Of a stretch of 64,000 bases of DNA, positions 19,097-27,170 are shown piece by piece. The notes beneath the pieces are model-generated. The model did no database searches. It was not told where the DNA came from and worked only from the letters and a program-made list of their open reading frames with translations. Made by a program: the position numbers and the translations under genes. The stretch's first letter is position 1. Every line of letters begins with the position of its first letter. The DNA comes from Halobacillus litoralis (GTDB taxonomy: Bacteria > Bacillota > Bacilli > Bacillales > Halobacillaceae). The DNA is taken from assembly GCF_004101865.1 (NCBI RefSeq), contig NZ_CP026118.1:1567001-1631000 (forward strand), in the 5' to 3' direction.

Positions 19097-19540
19097 TTAT
19101 TCCCCTATTTGTTGAATTTGATCGATGATGCTCGTCAGTTCGTTCAATGTCTGAAAAACTTCCGTATTTTCGATAACCTTTGAATCAAGCTTACCATTTT
19201 CCATATTGTCTAAATAGACATTGATACCTTCTAACGCTCGATTGTTGTGATCGACCACTTGATCGTGCAAATCCGCTGTCATATCAGGAGACTCCAGTTC
19301 ATTGAATTCTTCTATATCTTGTTTCATATCTTCCAATTTCGTTTCGAGTTCTTGCGCTGCTTGCTCATCCCTTACCGCTTGTTCGGCAAGAGCAGGCGCC
19401 TCTTCAGCAAAGGTATTGGCTTCATTTGCATATTCTGTGGCTTCGTCCACATAAGACAACGTGTTGTTCACTCCCTCGAGTATTGAACAACCTCCAAGCA
19501 TGGAGCTTACAAGTAGTAAACCAATGGCTATTTTCTGCAT
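19097..19540 (-). CDS. DUF6376-like lipoprotein
   Basis: A protein of about 147 residues with a lipoprotein signal peptide (lipobox LGGC, Cys near residue 18 from the chosen start) and a long, acidic helical region with many Glu, Asn and Ala that is likely coiled coil. The start at 19540 follows AAGGAGGAACGTC; the earlier in-frame Met has no such site. It resembles a family of small Bacillus surface lipoproteins of unknown function. It stands alone. Confidence 0.7.
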   Translation of the reverse strand: MQKIAIGLLLVSSMLGGCSILEGVNNTLSYVDEATEYANEANTFAEEAPALAEQAVRDEQAAQELETKLEDMKQDIEEFNELESPDMTADLHDQVVDHNNRALEGINVYLDNMENGKLDSKVIENTEVFQTLNELTSIIDQIQQIGE

Positions 19541-19847
19541 GACGTTCCTCCTTAATTTCAAAAGCCTAGAAAACTATTATACCATAGGGAAAACCAGTCC
19601 CTTTAGAACAAACTCACAAGGCCCACTCCCGGTAAGCTTTAGCCTGCCTTAGAAGTAGCATTATCGCCCGCTACAAAAATAAATATGAAATTTGAATGAG
19701 TCATACCATCCTTTTGGAGCACCAAACCACTCTACAACGTGGAAACCAAACTCAAAATGTTTACGGCTTCGATCCTAAAACGAAAAAAAGAAATCTCCTT
19801 GAGCTTTTCAACTCTGGGAGATTTCCTTTACTCATGTCCTACTTTCA
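19541..19847. other. Intergenic region holding the opuD terminator
   Basis: Apart from the terminator at 19790-19825, I see no gene, repeat or strong signal in this stretch. Confidence 0.6.
19790..19825 (-). terminator. Terminator after opuD-type gene
   Basis: A hairpin with arms GAAATCTCC and GGAGATTTC, followed leftward by CTTTTTTTCG, 23 bp after the carrier stop. Confidence 0.88.
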
Positions 19848-21365
19848 TTAAGCCTTTTGCTTTTCATTCTTTCTTTTTCTTCTTTTCGATATTACTTCTT
19901 GATTAGCAGATTTATAGAATGAATAACCCATCAACAGTACGATGACTGAGAAAGGGAAAGCTGCGATGATCAACACATTTTGCAGCCCTTGGGTTCCCCC
20001 AAAATACACAATGATCGCAGCCATTGAAGAAAGACAAAGGCCCCAGATAATCTTAACCATACCAGTAGGATTGATTGAGCCCGATGTCGACAACATTCCA
20101 AGTACAAATGTTGCTGAGTCTGCGGAAGTGATGAAGAATATCGCAATAACAAATATCGTGATAAAAGACATTAAAACACCGAGCGGATACTGTTCTAACA
20201 TAGCAAAAGTAGCCGTCTCCATCGGGTATTCAGAAATCGCTGCAATTCCTTGCTGTTCTAGATCCAGCGCGGACACTCCGAATACCGCGAAAAAGATAAA
20301 GCAAACAATTGCTGGAACAAATAATACACCCAGCATAAATTCTTTGATGGTACGTCCTTTTGAAATTCTGGCAATGAATATACCAACGAAAGGAGACCAG
20401 GAAATCCACCATGCCCAGTAGAAAATCGTCCATCCATCAATCCACTTACGGTTTTCCTCGTTTATCGGTGCGATTCGGAAACTCATATTGAAAAAGTTCG
20501 TAATATAATTGCCGATCGAATCGGTGAACATATTCAGTATGTACAACGTAGGACCGACGATCAAGAGGAGAATCATCAGAAGAAAGCCAAGAATCATATT
20601 GATGTTACTTAAATATTTGATTCCTTTGCTGATTCCTGACCAGGCTGAAATTATAAATAAGGCTGTAGAGACAATCAAGATGATCAATTGGACACCGTAA
20701 TTGCTCGGGGTGTTAAAAAGAAAGGCAAGACCTTCGTTGATTTGGGCGGAACCGAATCCGAGCGTAGCTGCAACACCAACGACTGTAGCAACTACAGCTA
20801 AAGTATCGATCAACCTGCCCATAAGCCCCTCCATCCGCTCTCGTCCGAACAATGGAATAAGGGTGGCACTGATCAACCCTGCATAACCTTTATGGAACTT
20901 GAAATAAGCAAGGACTAATGCCACAAGCGCATATACTGCCCATGCGTGGATTCCCCAATGGAAAAAAGAGAATTGCAAGGACTCCTTAATAGCTTGTGCA
21001 CTGCCTTCCTCGGCATTCGGGCTACTCTTAAAGGCATGAGATATAGGCTCAGCTGTCGTCCAAAATACTAAACCCATCCCCATCCCCGCACTAAATAGCA
21101 TAGCGAACCATGAAACGAGGCCAAACTCAGGTTTTTCATCCTGTTTACCCAGCTTGATCTGATTAAATCTTGAAAAAATCAAGTAAATACAAAAGGCCAA
21201 CATCAACATAATGATCAGTAAGTAATACCACCCAAAACGAGTGGAAATAAAAGAGGTCGCTGTAGTAGTTACTGATTTTAAATGTTCAGGAGCTGCTGCT
21301 CCCCACAAAACAACCAGCGCACAAACAGCGAGCCCATACCAAAAAACCCATGAAACACTTTTCAT
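19848..21365 (-). CDS. opuD: Glycine betaine transporter, BCCT family (OpuD type)
   Basis: A 505-residue sodium-coupled BCCT carrier with 12 predicted membrane segments. The family motifs are canonical: GMGMGLVFWTTAEPISH near residue 95, the aromatic box YWAWWISWSPFVG and IARISKGRTIKEF near 330. The C-terminus is short and very basic (KRRKRKNEKQKA), as in osmotically gated relatives. It imports betaine-type compatible solutes. Divergent orientation to an operon ending in gbsA fits osmolyte use, though choline or related solutes remain possible. Confidence 0.88.
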   Translation of the reverse strand: MKSVSWVFWYGLAVCALVVLWGAAAPEHLKSVTTTATSFISTRFGWYYLLIIMLMLAFCIYLIFSRFNQIKLGKQDEKPEFGLVSWFAMLFSAGMGMGLVFWTTAEPISHAFKSSPNAEEGSAQAIKESLQFSFFHWGIHAWAVYALVALVLAYFKFHKGYAGLISATLIPLFGRERMEGLMGRLIDTLAVVATVVGVAATLGFGSAQINEGLAFLFNTPSNYGVQLIILIVSTALFIISAWSGISKGIKYLSNINMILGFLLMILLLIVGPTLYILNMFTDSIGNYITNFFNMSFRIAPINEENRKWIDGWTIFYWAWWISWSPFVGIFIARISKGRTIKEFMLGVLFVPAIVCFIFFAVFGVSALDLEQQGIAAISEYPMETATFAMLEQYPLGVLMSFITIFVIAIFFITSADSATFVLGMLSTSGSINPTGMVKIIWGLCLSSMAAIIVYFGGTQGLQNVLIIAAFPFSVIVLLMGYSFYKSANQEVISKRRKRKNEKQKA

Positions 21366-21755
21366 CTATACTCGCCCCTTATGTAAGATTTGGTCGAAAA
21401 ACCCGGTTAAAAGAAAAGGGTTCCACAACATTTTCACATGTTACATAGTATTCTATTGCATTGCAAACTGCCTTCCCGCAAAAATCAAACGTTCCCCTCC
21501 CCTGTTACAACCCCTTTCCCCCCTGTGTGATTCCTTTAACAGCAAGGCTTCATATCAAATCCATTCAATTTATACTGGATATTCAGAACGAATGAATTTT
21601 TTTGAAAAGAAAAACGATCACTGAGCTTCACTGAGACGAACTGACGCTCACTGACGTCACTGAGTAGTACTCAATCGCTCTCAGCAGGTTTGGAGACTTT
21701 CCTCTTCGCTGATAGGTTTAAATTATGCGAAACAGTCCACAAGGAGGATTTTTCT
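21366..21755. other. Divergent intergenic region opuD / amidohydrolase
   Basis: This 390-bp gap holds the promoters of two divergent transcripts. Its notable content is the periodic ACTGA array (listed separately). No gene is supported; one open frame reading into it from the right has no ribosome site. Confidence 0.6.
21620..21673 (+). promoter_or_regulatory. Array of ACTGA repeats about every 10 bp, with an adjoining palindrome
   Basis: ACTGA occurs at 21620, 21630, 21640, 21650 and 21659, i.e. on the same face of the helix, and the last copy runs into the palindrome TGAGTAGTACTCA (21661-21673). It lies about 85 bp before the amidohydrolase start. The regular phasing suggests cooperative binding of a regulator, but which one is unknown. 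Confidence 0.5.
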
Positions 21756-22832
21756 ATGCCTAAACAACGTATTCCATTAGTAGATACAGATATCCATGAA
21801 CGTGTCCAATATGAAGAACTTCTTCAATACCTGGACGAACCATTCAAGCACTACATTACGAATTGTCATTGGATACAGGAAAAACATATGCCATACACAC
21901 AACCATCCGTGGCCGGGGTCGACAGGGCTGATGCGGTTGTCCCAGACGGAAGGCCTGCCGGCTCCGATTTAGCCTTCATGCAAGAACAGCTTCTTGATGA
22001 TATCGGCCATGAATTCGGGATTTTGACTGGGGCCTTGGATCCTTCCCCGTCTTCCATGCACGGTTGGTACGAAATGGCCGCAGCTTTAGCGTCCGCTTAT
22101 AACGATTGGCAAATCGATAAGTGGTTAGACCAGGATGAACGCTTATACGGTTCTGTGCATGTGGCTGCCCAAGATCGTGATGAAGCAGTGAAAGAGATTG
22201 AGAGAGTCGGTGATCATCCGAAGATGGTCCAGGTCTTACTGCCGATCGATGACATCATGTGGGGAGATCCGTACTATCATCCGATTTTCGAAGCTGCCGA
22301 AAAACATGACTTGATGATCGGCATGCACCATAACGAACCACCTGTCTATTATGGGAAATGGCCAAGATATTTTATCGAATGGCATACGTTGATTCCCACA
22401 GCTCATATGAAACAAGTCACGAATATGATTTTCAACGGTGTGTTTGATAAATTCCCTAACCTCGGTCTAATGATGATTGAAGGTGGGTTCACGTTCATTC
22501 CTCACCTTATGTGGAAAATGGATCAGCAGTTCAGGGACTTGCGTCATGAAGTGCCGTGGCTCAAAAGAAAGCCAAGCGACATTATGAAAGACCAGGTGCG
22601 TTTCTGTACACAACCATCTGAAGAATTAAATAAAAAAGACTTCATGTCACTGATCGATCAAATGGGGACAGACGAAATGATCTGTTTTGCGACAGACTAC
22701 CCTCACTGGGATTACGACTCCCCTCATAGAGCATTACCAAATTTAGACCCAGAGCTCAAACAGAAAATTTATTCAGAAAATGCCAGAAACTTTTATCCGA
22801 AAATACCGAAGTCAGGAGGAGAGATTACATGA
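21756..22832 (+). CDS. Amidohydrolase 2 family protein
   Basis: A TIM-barrel metal-dependent hydrolase of about 358 residues. It has VDTDIHERV at the N-terminus (a DxH in place of the usual HxH), GMHHNEP in the middle, IEGGF and the C-terminal ATDYPHWDYDSP with the conserved Asp. The ATG at 21756 follows AAGGAGGATTTTTCT, which decides the start over an in-frame ATG 22 codons earlier. Its stop overlaps the Rieske gene start (ATGA), so the two are coupled. The family includes decarboxylases and hydrolases of ring or imidic compounds; the substrate here is not known. Confidence 0.82.
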   Translation: MPKQRIPLVDTDIHERVQYEELLQYLDEPFKHYITNCHWIQEKHMPYTQPSVAGVDRADAVVPDGRPAGSDLAFMQEQLLDDIGHEFGILTGALDPSPSSMHGWYEMAAALASAYNDWQIDKWLDQDERLYGSVHVAAQDRDEAVKEIERVGDHPKMVQVLLPIDDIMWGDPYYHPIFEAAEKHDLMIGMHHNEPPVYYGKWPRYFIEWHTLIPTAHMKQVTNMIFNGVFDKFPNLGLMMIEGGFTFIPHLMWKMDQQFRDLRHEVPWLKRKPSDIMKDQVRFCTQPSEELNKKDFMSLIDQMGTDEMICFATDYPHWDYDSPHRALPNLDPELKQKIYSENARNFYPKIPKSGGEIT

Positions 22833-23188
22833 GAGAACAAGTCGTTTGTAAAACAACCGATATCCAGCCCGGGCAAATGATGGAATCCGTCTTCGGCAAA
22901 CAGGATGTCCTGGTCTGCCGGACACCAGACGGAGACTTTTATGCATTTCGGAACCAATGTACCCACCAGGGGGCTCCTCTTCACAAAGGGATGATGTGCG
23001 GAGCGACAACGGAGCAAAGCGAACCAGGCGAATACCAATATTGTCACAGAGGAGAAATCATTCGCTGCCCATGGCACGGAAGAGAATTCGATATAAAAAA
23101 TGATGGCCGGATGCTCGCCAATCCCGATAAAAAGCTGCCAAGCTTCAAAGTACGAGTTGAAAATGAAAATGTCATCGTCTATAAATAA
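22829..23188 (+). CDS. Rieske [2Fe-2S] ferredoxin-type protein
   Basis: A small Rieske protein of 119 residues. The two cluster motifs are C-T-H (NQCTHQG near residue 43) and C-P-W-H (CPWHGREF near 80), here separated by an unusually long insert with two extra Cys (MMCGATTEQ and QYCHRG). It lacks the catalytic domain of oxygenases and so acts as an electron carrier. It overlaps the amidohydrolase and precedes a flavin reductase by 30 bp, which together form an electron transfer pair. Confidence 0.88.
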   Translation: MREQVVCKTTDIQPGQMMESVFGKQDVLVCRTPDGDFYAFRNQCTHQGAPLHKGMMCGATTEQSEPGEYQYCHRGEIIRCPWHGREFDIKNDGRMLANPDKKLPSFKVRVENENVIVYK

Positions 23189-23218
23189 TACCCAACTAGA
23201 AGGTGAGGAAACATAAAA

Positions 23219-24220
23219 ATGACACAAACTGACAATATAGTGGACGTTATCATCATTGGGGGCGGCCCTACAGGATTATTTGCCGCTTTTTACGGGGGCA
23301 TGCGGGAAATGTCAGTAAAACTGATTGACAGCTTACCGCAGCCAGGGGGTCAACTTATGGCCTTATATCCTGAGAAAAACATTTACGATGTGGCCGGATC
23401 TCCAAAGATTCTCGCCAAAGACCTCGTCCACCAACTGGAGGAACAAGCAAAACAGTTCGACCCGCACATGTGCTTAGAAGAAAACGTTCAGAATGTCGAA
23501 AAATTGGAAGAACAGCTTTTCAAAGTAACGACGACTGAAGATGAACATTACGGCAAAACAGTCTTGATTACGAGCGGAGCCGGCGCCTTTCAACCACGTC
23601 GACTGAAGCACGAAGCAGCTGATAAATATGAAGGGAAAAATCTTTTCTACTCCATCACTGACTTACAAGCCCATAAAGGTCAAAGAGTCTGCATTTCAGG
23701 CGGAGGAGATTCAGCGGTAGATTGGGCCCTTATGCTTTCAGAAATTGCCCAGGAGACAACACTTGTCCACCGACGCAGTCAATTCAGGGCACATGAACAC
23801 AGCCTAAATCAATTGAAAGAAACCAATGTCAAAATCAAAACCCCGATGGCAATTGATGATTTGGTCGGCACAGAAGACCAAATTGAGTCTGTCGTATTGA
23901 AAGAAACCAAGGGGGAACTATCCGAACAGCTGGAAATCGATTCCTTGATCATCAACCACGGATTTCTCTCAAGTCTTGGAGCTATAAAAGAATGGGGATT
24001 GGAAATCGACAAGAATTCCATTATCGTCAATCAGAAAATGGAAACGAATATATCTGGCATATACGCAGCCGGGGATATAACAACCTATGATGGAAAAGTG
24101 AAGCTTATCGCGACAGGGTTCGGGGAAGCCCCGACAGCAATCAGCCAGGCAAAACATTATATAGACCCTGACACAAGAGTTCAGCCGCCCCACAGCACCA
24201 GAGTTCTAGGCGGAGAATGA
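23219..24220 (+). CDS. Ferredoxin-NADP+ reductase, thioredoxin-reductase-like (YumC type)
   Basis: A 333-residue flavoprotein with an N-terminal FAD motif (IIIGGGPTGLFAAFYGG), the PQPGGQL segment, a central NADP-binding region (VCISGGGDSAVDWA, then HRRSQFRAHE) and the C-terminal GIYAAGDITTYDGK. There is no CxxC redox motif, which separates it from thioredoxin reductase and points to the YumC/YcgT ferredoxin reductases. It probably reduces the adjacent Rieske protein with NADPH. Confidence 0.88.
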   Translation: MTQTDNIVDVIIIGGGPTGLFAAFYGGMREMSVKLIDSLPQPGGQLMALYPEKNIYDVAGSPKILAKDLVHQLEEQAKQFDPHMCLEENVQNVEKLEEQLFKVTTTEDEHYGKTVLITSGAGAFQPRRLKHEAADKYEGKNLFYSITDLQAHKGQRVCISGGGDSAVDWALMLSEIAQETTLVHRRSQFRAHEHSLNQLKETNVKIKTPMAIDDLVGTEDQIESVVLKETKGELSEQLEIDSLIINHGFLSSLGAIKEWGLEIDKNSIIVNQKMETNISGIYAAGDITTYDGKVKLIATGFGEAPTAISQAKHYIDPDTRVQPPHSTRVLGGE

Positions 24221-24224
24221 CTCT

Positions 24225-24809
24225 GTGGCGTTCCAGACTAAATTCACCACGCCACCAGAAAACCATTTACGTGTTCTTCTTGAGCTGCTGCTTACTTTTA
24301 TGAAAATCAGTCCGCTCACCTTTGGCGGTGGGATCGCTATGATTCCGCACATTGAATCAGAAATCGTAAAGAAAAGAAGATGGTTCACAAGTGAAGATGT
24401 TCCGGAAATTATCGCCGTTTCTCAATCTGCTCCAGGATCCATCGCCATCAATGCTTCGATTTATATCGGCTATACGGTGAGCGGAATCGGCGGCGCACTT
24501 ACAGCGATGCTGGGAATGCTTCTCCCTGCTGGAATGATCATTGTCCTTTTGACTTATCTCTTTTTGACTTATCAAGATTTATCTGTCGTACAAGATGCAT
24601 TTCAAGGGATACGGCCAGCAATCATCGGACTCATCTTATTTGCAGGTCTTAAAATCGGCAAAGGGGCGATTCATGACCGGTTTACTTTCTTCCTCTTTCT
24701 TATTGCAATTTTCTCGCTTGGCAGCATAGCCATCTCCCCGGTTTTTTTAATCGTTGGAGGAGCTCTAGCTGGCTGGCTATATCATGCCTGGAATAATAGA
24801 AGGAGCTGA
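24225..24809 (+). CDS. chrA: Chromate transporter, first half (CHR domain)
   Basis: A 194-residue membrane protein with one CHR domain: SPLTFGGGIAMIPHIE near residue 30 and SQSAPGSIAINASIYIGY near 66. It starts with GTG at 24225, just after the reductase stop. With the next gene it forms a split two-subunit chromate transporter of the short-chain type, where the two halves assemble as a heterodimer. The anion exported in this operon is not certain; chromate is only the family name. Confidence 0.85.
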   Translation: MAFQTKFTTPPENHLRVLLELLLTFMKISPLTFGGGIAMIPHIESEIVKKRRWFTSEDVPEIIAVSQSAPGSIAINASIYIGYTVSGIGGALTAMLGMLLPAGMIIVLLTYLFLTYQDLSVVQDAFQGIRPAIIGLILFAGLKIGKGAIHDRFTFFLFLIAIFSLGSIAISPVFLIVGGALAGWLYHAWNNRRS

Positions 24810-24814
24810 CACAA

Positions 24815-25348
24815 ATGGTCTCCTTCCAATTATTCATCGAATTTTTCATCATCGGATTATTCGGTTTTGGTGGCGGTTATGCGATGATTCCCCTTATGGA
24901 ACAGGCGGTTCGTGAACACCAGTGGCTGACTCATCAACAATTTACAGACATCATAGCCATTGCTGGATCGGCGCCTGGACCGATTGCCACTAATTCCGCA
25001 TTATTCATCGGCTATCAAACATCAGGAATTGGAGGCGCGGTCATAGCTGCAGGCAGTAATTTACTGCCTTCCCTGATCCTTGTTCTCCTATTAATCAAAC
25101 TAATCGCCCGTCATTCCCAAACCAAAATGTTGAACCGTGGTCTGTACGGCATTCACCCCGTGATTACAGCGCTGATATTATATGCTGGCATCCGGATGGG
25201 TGTACAAAATGAACTATTTTCGAATTTAAAGGATTACCCACAATATTTCATTTTAATTATGGCGATGTTTTTACTGCACAAAAAGGTATCCCCTGTATGG
25301 GTGATTGGCCTTTCTGGAATGTTAGGAATATTGATTTACGGTTTTTAA
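24815..25348 (+). CDS. chrA: Chromate transporter, second half (CHR domain)
   Basis: A 177-residue membrane protein homologous to the previous gene. The motifs FGFGGGYAMIPLMEQ and AGSAPGPIATNSALFIGY are repeated at matching positions. It starts five bases after the first half stops. Two adjacent short CHR genes are the common form in Bacillus. It is followed 12 bp later by gbsA. Confidence 0.85.
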   Translation: MVSFQLFIEFFIIGLFGFGGGYAMIPLMEQAVREHQWLTHQQFTDIIAIAGSAPGPIATNSALFIGYQTSGIGGAVIAAGSNLLPSLILVLLLIKLIARHSQTKMLNRGLYGIHPVITALILYAGIRMGVQNELFSNLKDYPQYFILIMAMFLLHKKVSPVWVIGLSGMLGILIYGF

Positions 25349-25360
25349 AGGAGGAAAAAA

Positions 25361-26830
25361 ATGATCAAGAAAAAAATGTACATTAATGGAGAATGGGTAG
25401 CGGCTGCTGCTGGCCATACACGTACGATTATCAACCCATTCAACCAAGAACCGATTGCAGAAGTTCCTGAAGGTGATGAGTCTGACTCTCAATCAGCGAT
25501 TGATGCTGCAAGGGAGGCTTTCGACCATGGTGAGTGGCCTCATATCCCCGCGACAGAACGAGGAAAAATCGTCCTGAAAATTGCTGAATTGATTGGACGG
25601 GATCAGCAGGAATTAGCTGAGCTTGAAACATTGGATACAGGTAAAACATTGTCTGAAAGCTTGGATGACATGAAGGATATCGCAGAAGTATTCCGCTATT
25701 ATGGAGGGCTTGCGGATAAAGATGGCGGAGAAATGACCGCCTCCCCTATTCCTGATTCAAAAAGCAAAGTCGTAAGAGAACCTGTAGGGGTCTGCGGGCA
25801 AATTACACCTTGGAACTACCCGCTATTGCAGGCTTCTTGGAAACTGGCTCCAGCGCTTGCTGCGGGAAACACCCTTGTCATTAAACCAAGTGAAATCACA
25901 CCATTGACCACGATCAAAATATTAGAGCTTATTGAAGAAGTTGGCGTTCCTGAAGGGGTAGCCAACCTTGTGTTAGGCTCCGGGGCGGACACAGGTCAAC
26001 TTCTTGCTGAAAGCCATGAAGTTGACCTTATATCATTTACAGGCGGGCTCGAAACCGGCCGCAAAATCATGAAAGCAGCTTCAGGAAACTTCAAAAAGCT
26101 TGCTCTTGAACTAGGTGGGAAAAACCCGAATATAGTCTTTGCTGATGCAGATTTTGAAACTGCTTTAGACCAAGCCTTGAATGCAATTTTCTTCCACTCT
26201 GGGCAGGTATGTTCAGCGGGAGCCCGCTTACTTGTTCAGGACTCGATCCATGATGAATTCGTAGAAGCCTTGGTTGAACGAGCTCAACAGATCAAGCTCG
26301 GCAATGGTTTTGATGACTCCACACAATCAGGACCGCTCATTTCAAAGGAACACCGTGAAAAAGTGGAAAACTATGTAGACATCGGTATCAAAGAAGGAGC
26401 AAACTTGGTTCTCGGCGGTAAACGACCGGCAGCCGAAGAACTACAAGCAGGGTTCTTCTTTGAACCGACGATTTTCACAAACTGTGACACCTCCATGCGA
26501 ATCGTCCAGGAAGAAACTTTCGGGCCAATCTTGAGTATCGAACGTTTCAGTAGTGAAGAACAAGCGATTAAATTAGCCAACGATTCTATTTACGGACTGG
26601 CAGGAGCAGTTTGGACAACAGATATAAGAAAAGCCGAACGAGTGGCTGGAGCTTTGAGAATGGGAACCGTATGGATCAATGACTTCCACCCTTACTTCGC
26701 TCAGGCTCCATGGGGCGGCTATAAAGCTTCGGGAATAGGGCGTGAACTTGGCAAGCAGGGACTTGAAGAATATACGGAAGTGAAACATGTATATGAGAAT
26801 ACGAACCCTTCTCCTCTTCATTGGTTTTAA
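25361..26830 (+). CDS. gbsA: Betaine aldehyde dehydrogenase
   Basis: A 489-residue aldehyde dehydrogenase that matches Bacillus GbsA along its whole length, including the N-terminal INPFNQE, the GQITPWNYPLLQASWK cofactor segment, LELGGKNPNIVF, the catalytic Cys in HSGQVCSAGARL and the distinctive WINDFHPYFAQAPWGGYK. It oxidises betaine aldehyde to glycine betaine, an osmoprotectant. It follows AAAGGAGG and ends the operon before a terminator. The usual partner that oxidises choline (gbsB or betA) is not next to it. Confidence 0.9.
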   Translation: MIKKKMYINGEWVAAAAGHTRTIINPFNQEPIAEVPEGDESDSQSAIDAAREAFDHGEWPHIPATERGKIVLKIAELIGRDQQELAELETLDTGKTLSESLDDMKDIAEVFRYYGGLADKDGGEMTASPIPDSKSKVVREPVGVCGQITPWNYPLLQASWKLAPALAAGNTLVIKPSEITPLTTIKILELIEEVGVPEGVANLVLGSGADTGQLLAESHEVDLISFTGGLETGRKIMKAASGNFKKLALELGGKNPNIVFADADFETALDQALNAIFFHSGQVCSAGARLLVQDSIHDEFVEALVERAQQIKLGNGFDDSTQSGPLISKEHREKVENYVDIGIKEGANLVLGGKRPAAEELQAGFFFEPTIFTNCDTSMRIVQEETFGPILSIERFSSEEQAIKLANDSIYGLAGAVWTTDIRKAERVAGALRMGTVWINDFHPYFAQAPWGGYKASGIGRELGKQGLEEYTEVKHVYENTNPSPLHWF

Positions 26831-26942
26831 TGACCATTCAAGCGAACAAAACAATAAATCGAGCAGCATGTTTTTTTAAAGCAAACAATTGATCGTGATA
26901 ACCACAACGAAAACGAGGCTTGCACAAAAGAATTTTTCCGCT

Positions 26943-26974
26943 AGAAAACCCGAACGAATTTGTTCGGGTTTTCT
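26943..26974 (+). terminator. Terminator after gbsA
   Basis: Perfect 13-base arms AGAAAACCCGAAC / GTTCGGGTTTTCT with a 6-base loop and a T-rich 3' side. Confidence 0.88.
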
Positions 26975-27133
26975 TTATGAAGCAATAAATGCCTACGCTC
27001 CATTTGGTCCATTCCACCCTATTGTTTGTGGAAGTTAGTGTTTTGCCCCAGCTCCGTCTCACTTTCTTTCAACAACTTTGCATTAACTCCTTAAACTCAG
27101 TTGAATGACTCAGACTACAGGAGATCGACAAAA

Positions 27134-27161
27134 GACGCCCCTGATATTAAACAAGGGCGCC
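27134..27161 (-). terminator. Terminator after glcB
   Basis: A GC-rich hairpin (GACGCCCCTG and CAAGGGCGCC, with wobble pairs) followed leftward by TTTTGTC, 10 bp after the glcB stop. Confidence 0.75.
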
Positions 27162-27170
27162 CTGCTTATT

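Larger units (their letters stand above)
26831..27170. other. Convergent intergenic region gbsA / glcB
   Basis: It contains two terminators facing each other (26943-26974 and 27134-27161). I see nothing else supportable in it. Confidence 0.6.

Noticed and set aside
21241..21624. 127-codon plus-strand open frame opposite the start of opuD
   Set aside because: Its first third is antisense to opuD and the rest is low-complexity spacer with no start signal.
24225..25348. Frameshifted single chromate transporter
   Set aside because: Each half has its own start, ribosome site and complete CHR domain, as in normal two-gene short-chain systems.
26573..27062. Minus-strand open frames of 98 and 74 codons past gbsA
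   Set aside because: They run through the gbsA coding end and its terminator; no ribosome sites.
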